DNA from: Azospirillum brasilense
GTDB lineage: Bacteria > Pseudomonadota > Alphaproteobacteria > Azospirillales > Azospirillaceae
Length of the DNA stretch: 64,000 bases
Assembly (NCBI RefSeq): GCF_005222205.1
Contig: NZ_CP032345.1
Coordinates: 1,923,501-1,987,500 of the forward strand
Direction: 5' to 3'
This document shows, one piece after another, positions 1 through 7,175 of the stretch (its first letter is position 1; each line of letters opens with the position of its first letter). The notes under the pieces are model-generated. The model saw only the letters and a program-made list of their open reading frames with translations, searched no databases and was not told the origin of the DNA. Made by a program: the position numbers and the translations under genes.

Positions 1-192
1 CGGCGGGTGAGGGTGGTGCTGCAGGAGCAGATGCTGGCCCACGACCCGCTGAACTACCATCCGCTTCTGAACGACCGGACCACGGCCATCGCCGCCGCCG
101 ACCTGCTGCGCTTCCTGCGGGCCGGCGGGCACGAGCCGCTGATCGTGCCCTTCGGCGAGGAGCCGCCGGACTCTCAGCCGACGCTTGCTTAA
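1..192 (+). CDS. Prolyl-tRNA editing protein (YbaK/ProX family), C-terminal fragment
   Basis: The frame is open from base 1 and ends at a TAA near 190, so the 5' part lies outside the window. The visible 63 codons contain the NYHPL and TTAI motifs followed by DLLRF and a GHEP segment, which match the C-terminal end of YbaK/ProX-type trans-editing proteins that deacylate Ala-tRNA(Pro) or Cys-tRNA(Pro) in the cytosol. A GTG at base 7 is internal to the gene and not the start. The next gene follows 45 bases later on the same strand. The family call rests only on this short tail. Confidence 0.72.
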   Translation, partial: RRVRVVLQEQMLAHDPLNYHPLLNDRTTAIAAADLLRFLRAGGHEPLIVPFGEEPPDSQPTLA

Positions 193-237
193 CGCGCCCC
201 GTGCGCTCATCTATCACGCGAGATCGCAAAGGGATAC

Positions 238-1197
238 GTGACCGCCATGTTCTCCATTCCGCCCGCCAACAAGCCCGCCGCCGCCGGTGCCGCTCCCGCC
301 GCCGGTGACCTGATCAAGGACAGCAGCGACCGCGCCTTCATGGCCGATGTCATCGAGGCGTCGCAGTCCGTCCCGGTGATCGTCGATTTCTGGGCGCCCT
401 GGTGCGGCCCGTGCAAGCAGCTCGGCCCGATCCTGGAAAAGACGGTGCTGGCCGCGAAGGGCAAGGTGCGGCTGGTCAAGATCGACACCGACAAGGACCC
501 GATGATCGCCTCGCAGCTCCGCGTGCAGTCGATCCCGGCGGTCTACGCCTTCTTCCAGGGGCGTCCGGTCGACGGCTTCATGGGCGCCCTGCCGGAGTCG
601 CAGATCAAGGCCTTCGTGGAAAAGCTGGTGAAGCTGGCCGGCGCCGCGGGCGGCGGCGAGGGCGACATCCTCGAGGAGGCGCTGGCCCAGGCCAAGGAGG
701 CGCTGGAGGCCGGCGACACCCAGACCGCCTCGGAGATCTACGGCGAGATCCTGCAGGCCGATCCGGAGAACCTGAACGCCGCCGCCTACGCCGGGCTGGT
801 CCGCTGCCTGATCGTCAACGACGACCTGGCCCGCGCCAAGCAGATGCTCGACAAGGTGCCGGATCCGATCGCCAAGGACAAGGAGATCGCCGCGGTGCGC
901 AGCGCGCTGGAGGTCGCCGAGCAGGCTGCCAACGCCGGCCCGATCCCGGAGCTGATGGAGAAGGTCGCCCACAATCATGACGACCACGAGGCCCGCTTCG
1001 ACCTCGCGCTCGCGCTGTTCGCCGCCGGCAAGCGCGAGGCCGCGGTGGACGAGCTTCTGGAGCTGGTGCGCCGCGACCGCGCCTGGAACGACGAGGCCGC
1101 CCGCAAGCAGCTCGTCAAGTTCTTCGAGGCCTTCGGCCCGACCGACCCGCTGACGGTGCAGAGCCGCCGCCGGCTGTCCTCGATCCTGTTCCGCTGA
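238..1197 (+). CDS. Thioredoxin-TPR protein, CnoX/YbbN type
   Basis: A 319-residue protein with an N-terminal thioredoxin fold (about residues 25-135) followed by a helical TPR-like half. The active-site motif WCGPC is at residues 55-59, so both redox cysteines are kept, unlike E. coli YbbN, which has lost this motif. Proteins of this family act as redox-regulated holdases and thioredoxins in the cytosol that hand clients to GroEL/DnaK. An AAAGGG at 228-233 sits 4 bases before GTG 238 and 13 before ATG 247, so either codon could start the protein (319 or 316 aa). It lies upstream of a Lon-substrate-domain gene, an order common in alphaproteobacteria, which fits a protein quality-control locus. 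Confidence 0.9.
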   Translation: MTAMFSIPPANKPAAAGAAPAAGDLIKDSSDRAFMADVIEASQSVPVIVDFWAPWCGPCKQLGPILEKTVLAAKGKVRLVKIDTDKDPMIASQLRVQSIPAVYAFFQGRPVDGFMGALPESQIKAFVEKLVKLAGAAGGGEGDILEEALAQAKEALEAGDTQTASEIYGEILQADPENLNAAAYAGLVRCLIVNDDLARAKQMLDKVPDPIAKDKEIAAVRSALEVAEQAANAGPIPELMEKVAHNHDDHEARFDLALALFAAGKREAAVDELLELVRRDRAWNDEAARKQLVKFFEAFGPTDPLTVQSRRRLSSILFR

Positions 1198-1303
1198 TCA
1201 CGAGGGGACGGCCGCGGGCCTTTTCGTTCGCGGCCGCTTCGTTCGCCATCGCTCTGTTCGGGGGCGCTCTGTTCGCCGTGCCCGGGGGTTCTATATTCGT
1301 CGC

Positions 1304-1993
1304 ATGAGCCGGAACCCCATCGACCCGTCACCGGACCGTCTGCCGCGGCAGCTCCCGATCTTCCCGCTCGCGGGGGTCCTTCTGCTGCCGCGCGGTCGCC
1401 TGCCGCTGAACATCTTCGAGCCGCGCTACCTCGCGATGGTCGAGGACGCGCTGGCCGGCGACCGCATGATCGGCATGGTCCAGCCGACCGACCCGGCCTG
1501 CCGCCTGCGCGAGCCGGCGGTCTACGGCACCGGCTGCGCCGGGCGGATCACCAGCTTCAGCGAGACCGAGGACGGCCGGTACCTGATCACCCTGACCGGG
1601 ATCAGCCGCTTCGCCATCATGCGGGAGCTGGAGGGCCAGCGCGGCTACCGCCGCGTCGCCGCGGACTGGGACCGCTTCGCCGGCGACCTGATCGACCCGC
1701 TGGAGCGTGGCGGGGCCGACGGCTGCGGGCTGGACCGCGCGCGTCTGCTGGCCGGGCTGAAGGGCTATTTCAAGATGCAGGGCCTGTCGGTGGACTGGAA
1801 GGCCATCGACGGCACGCCGGACGAGCGGCTGGTCACCTCGCTGGCGATGATCTGCCCCTTCTCGCCCAGCGAAAAGCAGGCCCTTCTGGAGACGCCCGAC
1901 CTGCCGGAGCGCGCGAAGCTCTTGATCGCCCTGGTCGAGATGGCCATTCTCGACGGCCATGAGGGCGACGGCGGCAACGCGCTGCGTCATTGA
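1304..1993 (+). CDS. LON-substrate-binding-domain protein
   Basis: A 229-residue protein that is entirely a Lon N-terminal (substrate-binding) domain: it opens with the LPIFPLAGVLLLP and LNIFEPRY motifs typical of the family and contains no AAA+ or Ser-Lys protease part. Stand-alone proteins of this type are conserved in alphaproteobacteria but their role is not settled; involvement in substrate recognition for proteolysis is inferred from the domain. There is no clear Shine-Dalgarno before ATG 1304. A TATATT sits at 1292-1297, close enough that a transcript could begin at the start codon itself. The Trm112 gene starts 48 bases downstream. Confidence 0.9.
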   Translation: MSRNPIDPSPDRLPRQLPIFPLAGVLLLPRGRLPLNIFEPRYLAMVEDALAGDRMIGMVQPTDPACRLREPAVYGTGCAGRITSFSETEDGRYLITLTGISRFAIMRELEGQRGYRRVAADWDRFAGDLIDPLERGGADGCGLDRARLLAGLKGYFKMQGLSVDWKAIDGTPDERLVTSLAMICPFSPSEKQALLETPDLPERAKLLIALVEMAILDGHEGDGGNALRH

Positions 1994-2041
1994 CCGTTTC
2001 CTTCGACCGACACTGCACTTTCCGACTGCGAGGCCCGATCC

Positions 2042-2278
2042 ATGAGCGCCCACCCCCACGACGACACGCCCGCCGACGGCAAGACACAGGCGCGCGTCGA
2101 TCCGAAGCTTCTGGAGATCCTCGTCTGCCCGCTGACCAAGGGGCCGCTGCGCTACGATGCCGAGCGCGCCGAGCTGATCAGCGACCGCGCCGGGCTGGCC
2201 TATCCGATCCGCGACGGCATCCCGATCATGCTGATCGACGAGGCCCGCAGCCTCGACGGGAAGCCGGGGGCCGCCTGA
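2042..2278 (+). CDS. Trm112 family protein
   Basis: A 78-residue protein with the [18 protein letters not shown] opening and the [11 protein letters not shown] ending that define the bacterial Trm112/YcaR family. Eukaryotic Trm112 activates tRNA, rRNA and eRF1 methyltransferases; the bacterial proteins are presumed small adaptor or zinc-ribbon-like proteins. Only one cysteine of the usual zinc set is present, so zinc binding is unlikely. The stop overlaps the start of the next gene (TGATG at 2276-2280), implying translational coupling. Confidence 0.9.
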   Translation: MSAHPHDDTPADGKTQARVDPKLLEILVCPLTKGPLRYDAERAELISDRAGLAYPIRDGIPIMLIDEARSLDGKPGAA

Positions 2279-2682
2279 TGTCCGACGAGCAATTCGCGTC
2301 GGACGCCTTCGGCACGAAGCACTGGCCGGTGGAAGTCCGGCTGAAGAAGGAGGAGAAGCGGCTGGAGGTCGATTTCGACAACGGCCAAACCTTCTCCTTC
2401 CCGGCGGAGTTTCTGCGCGTCCACAGCCCGAGCGCCGAGGTGCAGGGCCACGGTCCCGGCCAGAAGCAGACCGTCTCGGCCCGCCGCCACGTCGGCATCA
2501 TGAGCCTGGAGGCCATCGGCCATTACGCCTTGCGGATCGTCTTCGACGACCTGCACGACAGCGGCATCTACTCCTGGAAGCTGCTGTACGAGCTGGGCGA
2601 GGATCAGGACCGCCTGTGGGCGGAGTATCTGGCGGAGCTGGAGGCCAAGGGGCTGAGCCGCGATCCGCGCGGCCGGCGCTGA
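2278..2682 (+). CDS. DUF971 (gamma-butyrobetaine hydroxylase-like N-terminal domain) protein
   Basis: A 134-residue protein starting at the ATG that overlaps the Trm112 stop. It shows the single-domain DUF971 pattern: WPVEVRLKK, LEVDFDNG, FPAEFLRVHSPSAEV, and a C-terminal half with SGIYSW and a long final helix. The same fold forms the N-terminal domain of gamma-butyrobetaine hydroxylase; stand-alone members have been linked to Fe-S protein assembly (ApbC/Mrp neighbourhoods), but nothing here confirms that. It is the last gene of the lon-domain/trm112 group. Confidence 0.87.
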   Translation: MSDEQFASDAFGTKHWPVEVRLKKEEKRLEVDFDNGQTFSFPAEFLRVHSPSAEVQGHGPGQKQTVSARRHVGIMSLEAIGHYALRIVFDDLHDSGIYSWKLLYELGEDQDRLWAEYLAELEAKGLSRDPRGRR

Positions 2683-2818
2683 CGTGACGGCGGGGTGCGG
2701 CATTCCGTCGCGGCCCCGCTTCGTTCCATGTGGCCTTTCCGGGCGCCGGGGCGCGGCGTGTTGCGCTTTCATGAAAAGGGCGTAGATAACGGCCCATCGA
2801 CCGTTCCTCCGCCGCAGG

Positions 2819-3211
2819 ATGACCGCCGTGACCGCGACCGACCCGCCCGGCGCGACCGCCAGCCAGACCGCCGCGCCCAACACCGATTCGTCGCCCGGGG
2901 GCGGACTGCCCGTTCCCACCACGCCCGCACCGGACACGGCGCCGGCCGACCTGCCGCCGCCGCCAGCAAACGGCTGGGGCTGGGCGGGCGGCTACGGGCG
3001 GCGCGGCAGCGCCCTGCGGCAGAAGCTGGCCTCCCATCTGGCGGCCCGGCGGCGCAAGCGGCGCGCCTGGGCGCGCGACATCGCGCGGATCGTCCTGGTG
3101 CTGTCGATCATGGCGCTCGCCGTGCTGGCCGTGGAGATCGGGCGCAAGGCGGTGGTCGTGCTGAACCGCGCCGACCTCGGTGCCGTCCATCTGTTCGGGG
3201 AGCGGGGCTGA
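2819..3211 (+). CDS. Hypothetical single-pass membrane protein
   Basis: I do not recognise this 130-residue protein. It has a Pro/Ala/Thr-rich, probably disordered N-terminal 50 residues, a GWGWAGGYG stretch, a very basic Arg/Lys/Ala segment (about 62-86) and one hydrophobic helix (about 88-106) with a short tail. The positive cluster directly before the helix predicts a cytoplasmic N-terminus anchored in the inner membrane. The start is ATG 2819 after a GCAGG. A palindromic repeat element follows directly. Frame and GC-biased third positions agree with a real gene. Confidence 0.6.
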   Translation: MTAVTATDPPGATASQTAAPNTDSSPGGGLPVPTTPAPDTAPADLPPPPANGWGWAGGYGRRGSALRQKLASHLAARRRKRRAWARDIARIVLVLSIMALAVLAVEIGRKAVVVLNRADLGAVHLFGERG

Positions 3212-3222
3212 AGCGCTTGATG

Positions 3223-3343
3223 TTCCCTCTCCCCTCTGGGGAGAGGGTTAGGGTGAGGGGGGTGCGCTTTTGCCGAACTTCCCGCCACGCGCATCCCCCT
3301 CACCGGCCCTTCGGGCCACCCTCTCCCCGGAGGGGAGAGGGCT
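3223..3343. repeat. Palindromic intergenic repeat, copy 1
   Basis: Both ends are self-complementary hairpins (3225-3247 and 3319-3341, each CCCTCTCCCC paired with its complement), and the inner arms TTAGGGTGAGGGG and CCCCCTCACC also pair with each other. The same architecture is seen at 12797-12937 and 54069-54210. It lies between two convergent genes, where it may also act as a bidirectional terminator. Confidence 0.85.
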
Positions 3344-3361
3344 GAGGATGGCGTGATCTGC

Positions 3362-3718
3362 TCAGGGCAGGATGACCACGTAGCGTTTCGTCGTGGTCTC
3401 CAGCACCTCCCACACGCCGTCGAAGCCGGGTTCCAGCGTGAAGCGGTCGCCGGGGCCGACCGTCCAGCGGCGTCCGTCGGTGTGGCTGATGGTGCTGGTC
3501 CCCTCCAGGATCTCGCAATACTCCCACTCGTCGTAGACGATCCGCCAGGATCCGGGGGTCGAGCGCCAGACCCCGGCGAAGCGCTTGCCGTCCGCCGATT
3601 CGTACTCGTTCCAGGTGGTGAAGACCGGCGCGCCGGACAGGACGCGGTCGGCGGCCGGGCCGCCGGTCTCGGGCTCAATGGCGGGGCGGGCGGGGTCGCT
3701 CAGCAGGGCGAGGCTCAT
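3362..3718 (-). CDS. Cupin domain protein (DUF861/EutQ-like)
   Basis: A 118-residue single cupin. Typical features are the WRIVYDEWEYCEILEG segment, the glycine turn before VGPGDRFTLEPGFDGVWEV and a final strand of YVVILP. This is the DUF861 pattern found in (S)-ureidoglycine aminohydrolase-like and ethanolamine-associated cupins. Substrate unknown. The ATG at 3718 is chosen over a TTG one codon earlier because GGGAGA lies 5 bases ahead of it. The HAD phosphatase gene is 27 bases upstream in the same direction, so the two are probably co-transcribed. Confidence 0.82.
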   Translation of the reverse strand: MSLALLSDPARPAIEPETGGPAADRVLSGAPVFTTWNEYESADGKRFAGVWRSTPGSWRIVYDEWEYCEILEGTSTISHTDGRRWTVGPGDRFTLEPGFDGVWEVLETTTKRYVVILP

Positions 3719-3745
3719 CAACGTCTCCCTTTCACCAAATGCCTT

Positions 3746-4432
3746 TCACCAGGCGGCGAGCAGCGGCGGCAGGCCGTGCAGGCTGTCGATGCGGCGGTAA
3801 TTCTCGGTGGGCGGCTCGGCCACCTCGTGCGCCCAGGTGACGTGGTAGGGCACATGGACGGCGTGGCCGCCGACGGCCAGCACCGGCAGGATATCCGACC
3901 GCACGGAGTTGCCCACCATGACGAAGCGCGCCGGGTCCACCCCGTGGCGGTCGAGCAGGCGGCGGTAGGTCGCCGGGTCTTTCTCGCTGACGATCTCGAC
4001 GGCGTCGAAGCGCCCGGCGAGGCCGGAGCGGGCGATCTTGCTTTCCTGGTCGAACAGGTCGCCCTTGGTGACGAGCAGCAGCCGGTAGCGCCCGGCCAGC
4101 CCCTCCACCACCTCCTGCACCCCGTCGAGCAGATCGACCGGGTGCTCCAGCATCGCCTTGCCGAACTCGACGAGGCTCTGGATGTCCCGCCCGCCGATGC
4201 GGCCGTCGGTCAGGTCCACCGCCGTCTCGATCATCGACAGGACGAAGCCCTTGATGCCGTAGCCGTAGACGCGGAGGTTTTCGCGCTCGGCCTGCAGCAG
4301 ACGCCGGTCGATGTCCGCCGGATCGGCGAGATGGTTGGCGAGCAGCGCGCGGAAACGGTCCTGCGTCATCGAGAACAGGGATTCGTTGTGCCACAGCGTG
4401 TCGTCGCCGTCGAAGGCGATGGTGTCGATCAT
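3746..4432 (-). CDS. HAD-superfamily hydrolase (phosphatase)
   Basis: A 228-residue haloacid-dehalogenase-type hydrolase. The nucleophile motif DGDDT (Asp8, Asp10) opens the protein, a cap of helices follows, then motif II (LLLVTKGD), the motif III lysine in EIVSEKD, and motif IV with VMVGNSVRSD. These residues predict Mg2+-dependent phosphomonoester hydrolysis via a phospho-aspartate. The substrate cannot be told. An in-frame GTG further upstream (4561) would add 43 residues with no family similarity, so the Met before IDTIAFDGDDT was chosen. Confidence 0.88.
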   Translation of the reverse strand: MIDTIAFDGDDTLWHNESLFSMTQDRFRALLANHLADPADIDRRLLQAERENLRVYGYGIKGFVLSMIETAVDLTDGRIGGRDIQSLVEFGKAMLEHPVDLLDGVQEVVEGLAGRYRLLLVTKGDLFDQESKIARSGLAGRFDAVEIVSEKDPATYRRLLDRHGVDPARFVMVGNSVRSDILPVLAVGGHAVHVPYHVTWAHEVAEPPTENYRRIDSLHGLPPLLAAW

Positions 4433-4743
4433 GGGAAGAACTCGGTGTCGGACGACGGTCGGGACCAGAGGTAGGACGCCCCGCAGCGGCTGTCCAGCGC
4501 TCCGTTTCAAACCCGGTTTGTTGGTGAACTGCACAATTTGTGGCGCCCAAAAGCTGTGCATTCGTCCATTATTCTTGCATCGGTGATATTCCTACGACAG
4601 CTATCGAGAAAGCTCACGGCTCGCATACCCACATGGCGGTGGCGGGTTTGAACGGGATGAGCAATATTCTTTCTCACAAAGCGAGGGCGCGGCGGCCACT
4701 TCCGGCAGGCCCCCTCGGGACCTTCAAAGATAGGATGACCACC

Positions 4744-4962
4744 ATGGCAATCGCTCTGCGCACGGCCCCCGCCGGCCGTACCCTGCGTCCTGCTCCGGTG
4801 GCGTATGTGCTGGACAGCGTTCTGGACACGTTCGCCCTGTGGCGGCAGCGCACCATCACCCGCCGCGAACTGGCTCGGCTGGACGACCGGATGCTGCACG
4901 ACATCGGCATCTCCCAGATCGACGTCGAAGGCGAGATCAGCAAGCCGTTCTGGAAGGCTTGA
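4744..4962 (+). CDS. DUF1127 (YjiS-like) small protein
   Basis: A 72-residue basic protein ending in the DUF1127 signature: ELARLDDRMLHDIGIS. Small DUF1127 proteins in alphaproteobacteria have been implicated in phosphate/carbon physiology and RNA turnover through arginine-rich C-termini, but this one is not further assignable. AGGA at 4732-4735 lies 8 bases before ATG 4744; an in-frame ATG at 4735 is the alternative. It is followed by a strong terminator. Confidence 0.85.
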   Translation: MAIALRTAPAGRTLRPAPVAYVLDSVLDTFALWRQRTITRRELARLDDRMLHDIGISQIDVEGEISKPFWKA

Positions 4963-4994
4963 TGCCGCCGTCACGGCTGCGGGAGACCGCAAGG

Positions 4995-5030
4995 AAAAGG
5001 GCCGCTCCTGTCTAAGGGAGCGGCCCTTTT
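4995..5030 (+). terminator. Intrinsic terminator after the DUF1127 gene
   Basis: AAAAGGGCCGCTCC pairs with GGAGCGGCCCTTTT around a short loop, with A and T runs on either side, so it can work in both directions. Confidence 0.88.
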
Positions 5031-5068
5031 CGCGTTCGGGTCCCGGTCATCCCGCAAGCGGACAAAAG

Positions 5069-5105
5069 AAAAGGCCCCCCATCCCGAAGGATGGGGGGCC
5101 TTTTT
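5069..5105. terminator. Bidirectional intrinsic terminator
   Basis: AAAAGGCCCCCCATCC pairs with GGATGGGGGGCCTTTTT around a CGAA loop. Placed between the convergent DUF1127 and decarboxylase genes, it can stop the minus-strand decarboxylase transcript and any read-through of the terminator at 4995-5030. Confidence 0.9.
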
Positions 5106-5123
5106 GGTAGAAGCGTCGCCCGA

Positions 5124-6260
5124 TCAGATGCAGATCTGCTGGAGCGGGGCGAAGCCGTTGAAGCAGACCGCCGAGTAGGTCGTCGTGTAGGCGCCCGTGG
5201 CGTGGATGCGCACGCGGTCGCCGGCCTTCAGGTCCATCGGCAGCTTGTACTCGGCGCGCTCGTAGAGCACGTCGGCGCTGTCGCAGGTCGGGCCGGCCAG
5301 CACGACCGCTTCCGTGTCGCCTTCGCCGTCATCCCCCATCACCTGGATCGGGTACTGGATCGCCTCGTCCATCGTCTCGGCGAGACCGCTGAACTTGCCG
5401 ATGTCCAGATAGACCCAGCGCTTCACGTCGTTGGCCGACTTGCGGGAGACGAGGACGACCTCGCTCTCGATGATGCCGGCGTTGCCGACCATGCTGCGGC
5501 CCGGCTCCACGATGGCTTCCGGCAGGCGGTTGCCGAAGTGGGTGCGCAGGGACTCGAAGATGGCCTGGCCGTAGGCGGTGGTCTCCGGCACGTCGGTGCG
5601 GTAGCGGGTCGGGAAGCCGCCGCCCAGGTTGATCATGCCGAGGTCGACGCCCAGCACCTCAAGCTCGCGGAACAGCTGCGCCACCTGGAAGATGGCGTGG
5701 TCCCACTGCATCAGGTCCTTCTGCTGCGAGCCGACATGGAAGGACACGCCGTAGGGAACGACGTTCATGCCCTTGGCCTTCAGCAGCAGCTCGCGCGCCA
5801 TGGCGAGGTCGCAGCCGAACTTGCGCGACAGCGGCCACTCGGCGCCTTCGCCGGAGGTCAGGATGCGGCAGAAGACGCGGGCGCCGGGGGCGGCGCGGGC
5901 GATCTTCTCCAGCTCCGCCTCGCTGTCGAAGGCGAACAGGCGCACGCCCAGCTCGAAGGCGCGGCGGATGTCCGCTTCCTTCTTGATGGTGTTGCCGTAG
6001 GAGATGCGCTCCGGCGCGCAGCCGGCGGCCAGAACCATCTGGATTTCCGGCACGCTGGCGGTGTCGAAGGCCGAGCCCAGACGGGTCAGCAGGCCGAGGA
6101 TCTCCGGCGCCGGATTGGCCTTCACGGCGTAGAAGATCTTGGCGTCCGGGAGCGCTTCCTCCAGGTCGTGATAGTTCGCTTCCACGACGTCCAGATCGAC
6201 GACGAGGCACGGGGTCTGCGGACGCTGCTCTTCGAAAAAGCGCGCAATCTTTTCGGTCAT
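5124..6260 (-). CDS. Ornithine/lysine decarboxylase, fold-III PLP enzyme
   Basis: A 378-residue alanine-racemase-fold decarboxylase like eukaryotic ODC and alphaproteobacterial lysine/ornithine decarboxylases. The PLP lysine is Lys47 in YAVKANP, phosphate-binding glycines are in NLGGGFP, EPGRSM is present, and the catalytic cysteine lies in GPTCDSAD near residue 325. It converts ornithine to putrescine (and often lysine to cadaverine) for polyamine synthesis in the cytosol. The length is normal for the family and the two sub-barrel halves are complete. The gene has a 220-base or longer leader with a small ORF preceded by a strong SD, suggesting post-initiation control. Confidence 0.93.
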   Translation of the reverse strand: MTEKIARFFEEQRPQTPCLVVDLDVVEANYHDLEEALPDAKIFYAVKANPAPEILGLLTRLGSAFDTASVPEIQMVLAAGCAPERISYGNTIKKEADIRRAFELGVRLFAFDSEAELEKIARAAPGARVFCRILTSGEGAEWPLSRKFGCDLAMARELLLKAKGMNVVPYGVSFHVGSQQKDLMQWDHAIFQVAQLFRELEVLGVDLGMINLGGGFPTRYRTDVPETTAYGQAIFESLRTHFGNRLPEAIVEPGRSMVGNAGIIESEVVLVSRKSANDVKRWVYLDIGKFSGLAETMDEAIQYPIQVMGDDGEGDTEAVVLAGPTCDSADVLYERAEYKLPMDLKAGDRVRIHATGAYTTTYSAVCFNGFAPLQQICI

Positions 6261-6701
6261 CTCAGTCTCCCGGACGCAAGATGAAGGTGTCGGACGAATT
6301 GTGAAAAAGCAGGGGCGGAGCGGCCGAACGCTGCTGACCGGTCAGAAAGAAAAGACGGTCAGGCGTTCAGGCCGCCCATACTGGACTGCCGTGTCGCCTT
6401 GCGGGGAAGAGCTGAACTGGACAGAACCGGAAAGAGTCGGAGACGGGTGAGCCGGCGCCCACCCACAACAACATGAACCATCGTAACCTCCAAGTCGCCG
6501 CCTTGCTTAAGGGACGGTCGGGGATCACGCGTTACGTCGTTGCATAACCACATCTCGAAATGACGAGGGGCGGGCCAGCGGCACGTGCGCTTGCGAGTTG
6601 CGGTTACATAGATCGAACGGGCCGCCTTTTAAAGTGAAAAATGCGACCGGGCGCAAAAAAGTAGCAAGCGTTACGCAAAGGTAAAAATAGGGAGGAATAA
6701 C
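6261..6701. promoter_or_regulatory. Divergent regulatory region between odc and mgtC
   Basis: These 441 bases separate two divergent genes. Apart from the candidate leader ORF they hold a perfect 12-base palindrome CTGACCGGTCAG at 6334-6345 inside the decarboxylase leader, an octamer GCGTTACG seen at both 6529-6536 and 6669-6676, and an AT-rich stretch (6625-6690) unlike the coding DNA around it, where the mgtC promoter probably lies. I could not identify -35/-10 pairs with confidence. A GGAGGAATAA at 6691-6700 is the mgtC ribosome-binding site. Confidence 0.5.
6359..6481 (-). CDS. Candidate leader peptide ahead of the ornithine decarboxylase gene
   Basis: A 40-codon ORF with GGAGG at 6487-6491, 5 bases before its ATG, which is a better ribosome site than that of the decarboxylase itself. 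It ends 98 bases before the decarboxylase start. The peptide has an arginine-rich middle (GGRRLTRLRL). In gammaproteobacteria the SpeFL leader peptide senses ornithine through an RR-containing motif and controls speF; alphaproteobacterial speF genes carry a conserved leader RNA. Linking this ORF to either is inference. It may be a chance ORF. Confidence 0.45.
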   Translation of the reverse strand: MVHVVVGGRRLTRLRLFPVLSSSALPRKATRQSSMGGLNA

Positions 6702-7175
6702 ATGGACTTGAGTACGGCCATTCCGGTCTGGGACATGGCGGCCCGGCTGGCCGCGGCGGCGGTTTGCGGGGCGGCGCTGGGACTCGACCGCGAGATCCGG
6801 GGCAAGGCGGCGGGGCTGCGCACCCACACGTTGGTGGCCATCAGCGCGGCGGTGACTACCCTGGTTGCGCTGGAGCTTTACTGGGGCATGGCCGGGAAGG
6901 GAACCGGCGGGGGCGACATGGACCCCACCCGCGTCATCCAGGGCATCGCTCAGGCCATCGGCTTCATCAGCGCCGGGGTGATGTTCCGCGCCGGGACCAC
7001 GGTGCGCGGGGCGACCACCGCGGCGCTGATCTGGATGGCCGGCGCTCTGGGCATCGCCTGCGGGGCCGGCTTCTACCTGCTGGCGGGGATGGCGCTGGCG
7101 CTCTGCCTCGGCGTCACCATCGTCTTCTCCTACGCCCTGCGCTGGATTCCGGACTCGGTCAAGCGCGAGGACTGA
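6702..7175 (+). CDS. mgtC: MgtC/SapB family inner-membrane protein
   Basis: A 157-residue protein with four to five hydrophobic helices (about 14-28, 40-58, 80-96, 103-120, 122-142). The helix-1 end GLDREIRGKAAGLRTH is the MgtC/SapB signature; TTAALIWMAGALGI in helix 4 is also conserved. MgtC proteins help bacteria grow at low Mg2+ and modulate F-type ATP synthase or phosphate import. It lacks the C-terminal ACT-like domain of Salmonella MgtC and so is the short SapB-like form. The last 17 bases overlap the 3' end of the convergent exporter gene. Confidence 0.9.
   Translation: MDLSTAIPVWDMAARLAAAAVCGAALGLDREIRGKAAGLRTHTLVAISAAVTTLVALELYWGMAGKGTGGGDMDPTRVIQGIAQAIGFISAGVMFRAGTTVRGATTAALIWMAGALGIACGAGFYLLAGMALALCLGVTIVFSYALRWIPDSVKRED

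Noticed and set aside
3212-3361. A CRISPR-like or phage att interpretation of the repeats at 3.2, 12.8 and 54.1 kb
   Set aside because: The copies are scattered single palindromic elements without spacers, cas genes or integrases.
4540-4743. An N-terminal extension of the DUF1127 protein starting at 4540
   Set aside because: The extension has no family similarity and lower coding bias; AGGA at 4732-4735 marks the start at 4744.
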